Assembly (NCBI GenBank): GCA_964608495.1
Contig: CAZSOQ010000111.1
Coordinates: 1-16,891 of the forward strand
Length of the DNA: 16,891 bases
Reading direction: 5' to 3'
DNA from: JAKORR01 sp964608495
GTDB taxonomy: Bacteria; Armatimonadota; Zipacnadia; Zipacnadales; FEN-943
Part shown: in pieces, positions 14,391 to 16,891 of the stretch
Layout: each line of letters starts with the position of its first letter
Numbering within the stretch: position 1 is the stretch's first letter
The notes under the pieces: generated by a model
Told to the model about the DNA's origin: nothing
What the model saw: the letters and a program-made list of their open reading frames with translations, nothing else
Database searches by the model: none
Program-made: the position numbers and the translations under genes

Positions 14391-16891
14391 ATGGCACCGA
14401 AAAAGAGCCGTGGCACCGCCATGCCGACTGTGGCGGTGTGCGCTATCCTCGCCTTGGGAGGGTGTGTCGTGGCAAGCTGCGCTGACGGGCTCACGCTATA
14501 TGTGGCGGTGGCTGGTAGCGACAACTGGTCAGGCAGGATCGCTCGCCCGGCCGGCGGCGGGGGCCCCTTCGCGACGCTCGAACGGGCGCGGGACGAGATC
14601 CGCCGCCTCAGGAAGGACGGCGCTCTCCCGGACGGGGGAGTGACGGTGGAGGTGGGAGCGGGCGTCTATGAGCTGACCGCGCCTTTCGAGCTTGGCGAGG
14701 AAGACTCGGGCACCGATGCGGCGCCGATCACCTATCGCGCCCAGCGGGGGGCCGAGGTGCGCCTCCTCGGCGGCAGGCTGGTGACCGGCTTCGCGCCTGT
14801 GACCGATCCGGCCGTGCTCGAGCGGCTGGACGAGAGCGTGCGCGGGAAGGTGGTACAGACCGACCTGCGGGCCCAGGGCGTGACGGACTACGGCTCGCCC
14901 GGCGGCGGAGGGCTCGAGCTGTTCTTCAACACGCGGCCGCTGGGCATCGCCCGGTGGCCCAACGAGGGATTCGTTCGCATCGCCGACGTGCTGATGCTCG
15001 ACCCCGTGGACGTGCGGGGGACGAAGGGAGACAAGACGGGCAAGTTCGTCTACGACGGCGACCGGCCCGAGCGGTGGGTGGGGGAGAAGGACCTGTGGGT
15101 GCACGGCTACTGGTTCTGGGACTGGTCGGACCAGCGGCACAAGGTCGAGGCGATTGACACCGAGAAGCGGACGATCTCGGTCGTGCCGCCCTACCACGGC
15201 TACGGTTACCGTAAGGGCCAGTGGTACTACGCCTTCAACGCCCTGTGCGAGATAGACGAGCCCGGCGAGTGGTACCTTGACCGGGAGACGGGGATTCTGT
15301 ACCTCTACCCGCCCTCGCCTGTCGAGGACGCGGAGGTGATGGTGTCGGTGCTGCCCGCGCTGGTGGACGTGAAGGGCGCCTCCCACGTCACGCTCCGTGG
15401 ATTCCTCCTCGAGGGCGCGCGGGGCACGACCATCACCATCGCCGGAGCGACGGGCACGCGGGTCGTGGGCTGCACCATCCGCAATGGCGGCAGCGGCGCC
15501 GTGAGCGTGTCGGGCGGCACAAGCTGTGGCGTGGTGGGCTGCGACATCTACGACGTGGGCGCCGCGGGCATCAGCCTCAGCGGCGGCGACCGCAAGACCC
15601 TTACGCCAGCCGGCCACTACGCGGAGAACAACCATATCCACGACTACGGGCGCATCAGGAGAATGTACAGCGCCGGCATCCACCTTAGCGGCGTCGGCAA
15701 CCGCGCCTCGCACAACCTGATCCACAACGCGCCGCACCAGGCCCTCGGCTTCGGGGGCAACGACCACGTCATCGAGTTCAACGAGATCCACAGCGTGTGC
15801 TACGAGTCCAACGACGCGGGGGCCATCTACGCCGGGCGCGACTGGACCATGCGCGGCAATGTCATCCGCTACAACTACATGCACCACGTCACCGGCTTCG
15901 AGGGTCGCGGCTGCGTGGGCGTCTACCTGGACGACATGTTCGCGTCGGCCGACATCTACGGCAATGTCTTCTACCGCGTGACTCGGGCGGCCTTCATCGG
16001 CGGCGGCCGGGACTGCCGCGTCGAGAACAACATCTTCGTTGACTGCAACCCGGCGCTGCATGTGGATGCCCGCGCGCTGGGCTGGGCAGGCTACCATGCC
16101 GACGGGTGGCTCAGGGAAGCTGGGGAGAAGGGCACCCTCTGCGGCATCGCCTACGACAAGCCGCCCTACAGCACGCGCTATCCCGCACTGGTGACGATCC
16201 TGCAGGGCACGCCCAAGGCCCCAGAGGGCAACGTGATAGCACGCAACGTCTGCTGGGGCGGACGATGGGATGAGGTCGAGGGCAAGGCACGGTCCTACCT
16301 TGCCTTCGAGGACAACCTGCTCGACCAGGCCCCGCTCTTCGTGGACGTGTTGGGCGGCGATTTCCAGCTCCGGGATGACTCCCCCGCCTACAAGCTGGGA
16401 TTCCAGCGCATCCCGATCGAGAAGATCGGGCTCTACAGGGACTCCCGACGGGCCTCCTGGCCGGTCGAGCACACGGTGCGCGAGATGCCGCCTCCGCCTC
16501 CCCCCACCAAGCCCGCGCGGACCGGCCCGCCGCAGGTCTACAAGGCGCCGCGGTCCACGGTTGCCGTCAAGGTGGACGGTGTGATCGAGCCGGGTGAGTG
16601 GGAAGGCGCGAGGCCGGAGCGCGCGATGGTCATCGCGCAGGGCATCCAGGGTGAGAAGGTGGGGCCGGGCGGCCTCGCCTGGGTGGCCTACGACGACACC
16701 GCCCTGCTGGTGGCGATAGACAACCAGGTGGACGCGACCAAGCCTGTGTCCGGCGGGGATGTCTGGGGCCAGGACGACGCGGTGGAGATCGCCCTGCAGA
16801 ACCCAGCGGCGGGCCCCAAAACGCCCCTGCTCGTGCTGCGAGGCTACACGTCCGGCCACTTCGAGAGCAGCGACGAGGCCGGCGCGCCGGC
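14391..16891 (+). CDS. Secreted GH141-like right-handed beta-helix protein with CBM9-like domain (3' end cut by window)
   Basis: The frame is open from ATG 14391 to the window edge (833 residues, incomplete). AGGAGGGA (14376-14383) is 7 bases upstream. The signal peptide covers residues 1 to about 31; LGGC at 22-25 is a marginal lipobox. Residues 35-130 (LYVAVAGSDNWSG, PFATLERARDEIRR, PITYRAQRGAEVRLLGG) match the N-terminus of GH141-type beta-helix glycosidases. Coils run from about 330 to 560, with the conserved-looking NDAGAIYAGRDW (474-485) and GVYLDDMF (510-517); D475 and D514/D515 are candidate catalytic acids. The founding GH141 enzymes include an alpha-L-fucosidase and a xylanase, so fucose release fits the nearby fucI (inference). 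After a Pro-rich linker (699-706), residues 725 onward (VDGVIEPGEWEGA, VAYDDTALLVAIDN, DDAVEIALQ) resemble a CBM9-like domain. GH120-like or non-catalytic assignments remain possible. Confidence 0.8.
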   Translation, partial: MAPKKSRGTAMPTVAVCAILALGGCVVASCADGLTLYVAVAGSDNWSGRIARPAGGGGPFATLERARDEIRRLRKDGALPDGGVTVEVGAGVYELTAPFELGEEDSGTDAAPITYRAQRGAEVRLLGGRLVTGFAPVTDPAVLERLDESVRGKVVQTDLRAQGVTDYGSPGGGGLELFFNTRPLGIARWPNEGFVRIADVLMLDPVDVRGTKGDKTGKFVYDGDRPERWVGEKDLWVHGYWFWDWSDQRHKVEAIDTEKRTISVVPPYHGYGYRKGQWYYAFNALCEIDEPGEWYLDRETGILYLYPPSPVEDAEVMVSVLPALVDVKGASHVTLRGFLLEGARGTTITIAGATGTRVVGCTIRNGGSGAVSVSGGTSCGVVGCDIYDVGAAGISLSGGDRKTLTPAGHYAENNHIHDYGRIRRMYSAGIHLSGVGNRASHNLIHNAPHQALGFGGNDHVIEFNEIHSVCYESNDAGAIYAGRDWTMRGNVIRYNYMHHVTGFEGRGCVGVYLDDMFASADIYGNVFYRVTRAAFIGGGRDCRVENNIFVDCNPALHVDARALGWAGYHADGWLREAGEKGTLCGIAYDKPPYSTRYPALVTILQGTPKAPEGNVIARNVCWGGRWDEVEGKARSYLAFEDNLLDQAPLFVDVLGGDFQLRDDSPAYKLGFQRIPIEKIGLYRDSRRASWPVEHTVREMPPPPPPTKPARTGPPQVYKAPRSTVAVKVDGVIEPGEWEGARPERAMVIAQGIQGEKVGPGGLAWVAYDDTALLVAIDNQVDATKPVSGGDVWGQDDAVEIALQNPAAGPKTPLLVLRGYTSGHFESSDEAGAP

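Noticed and set aside
14529..16859. 776-codon open frame on the minus strand
   Set aside because: It is antisense to the beta-helix gene, which has a ribosome site, signal peptide and recognisable domains. The antisense translation is rich in His, Val, Ala and Arg without family motifs, as expected from GC-rich shadow frames.
1..16891. CRISPR arrays, tRNA or rRNA genes, insertion sequences
   Set aside because: I saw no regularly spaced repeats, no tRNA-like cloverleaf, no rRNA-like stretch and no transposase motif in the window.

Overview
This GC-rich window (roughly two thirds G+C by eye) carries seven protein genes, six of which look like parts of a carbohydrate-degradation locus: secreted, multi-domain polysaccharide-active proteins around an intracellular L-fucose isomerase. 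The mix (heparinase II/III-type lyase, sulfatase-fold enzyme, right-handed beta-helix proteins with carbohydrate-binding modules, GTG starts, long secreted proteins) suggests a heterotrophic bacterium such as Armatimonadota, Planctomycetota, Hydrogenedentota or a PVC relative. The phylum cannot be fixed from this sequence alone.

Layout: (1) 87-2753 (+), heparinase II/III-like lyase with a carbohydrate-binding-like module apparently inserted in its C-terminal half. (2) 2919-3479 (+), small exported Tyr/Pro/Gly/Arg-rich protein of unknown function. (3) 3480-3742, convergent intergenic region with a 12-bp-stem hairpin, a 9-bp-stem hairpin and a promoter-like extended -10. (4) 8320-3743 (-), a 1525-residue putative lipoprotein with beta-sandwich, helical-toroid-like and C-terminal binding regions. 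(5) 8321-8659, intergenic, with a hairpin and a doubtful small ORF. (6) 10378-8660 (-), L-fucose isomerase. (7) 10379-10665, divergent control region with several repeats and palindromes. (8) 10666-12042 (+), sulfatase-fold enzyme with Thr at the formylglycine position. (9) 12240-14252 (+), beta-helix protein with an inserted binding-like module. (10) 14391 to the window end (+), GH141-like beta-helix protein with a CBM9-like C-terminal domain, cut by the window edge.

Working model (inference): exported lyase and beta-helix enzymes cut a complex, possibly fucose-bearing, polysaccharide outside the cytoplasm; the sulfatase-fold enzyme removes an ester substituent or acts on a phosphoester; released L-fucose is isomerised to L-fuculose by FucI. 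No transporter, regulator, fuculokinase or aldolase lies in the window, so the pathway is incomplete here.

The most unusual signals are the Thr replacing the sulfatase nucleophile, the apparent complete absence of RTCGAC/GTCGAY hexamers with Ile-Asp encoded almost always by the rare ATA-GAC pair, repeated insertion of binding-like modules inside catalytic folds, and a promoter-hairpin arrangement in the convergent intergenic region.
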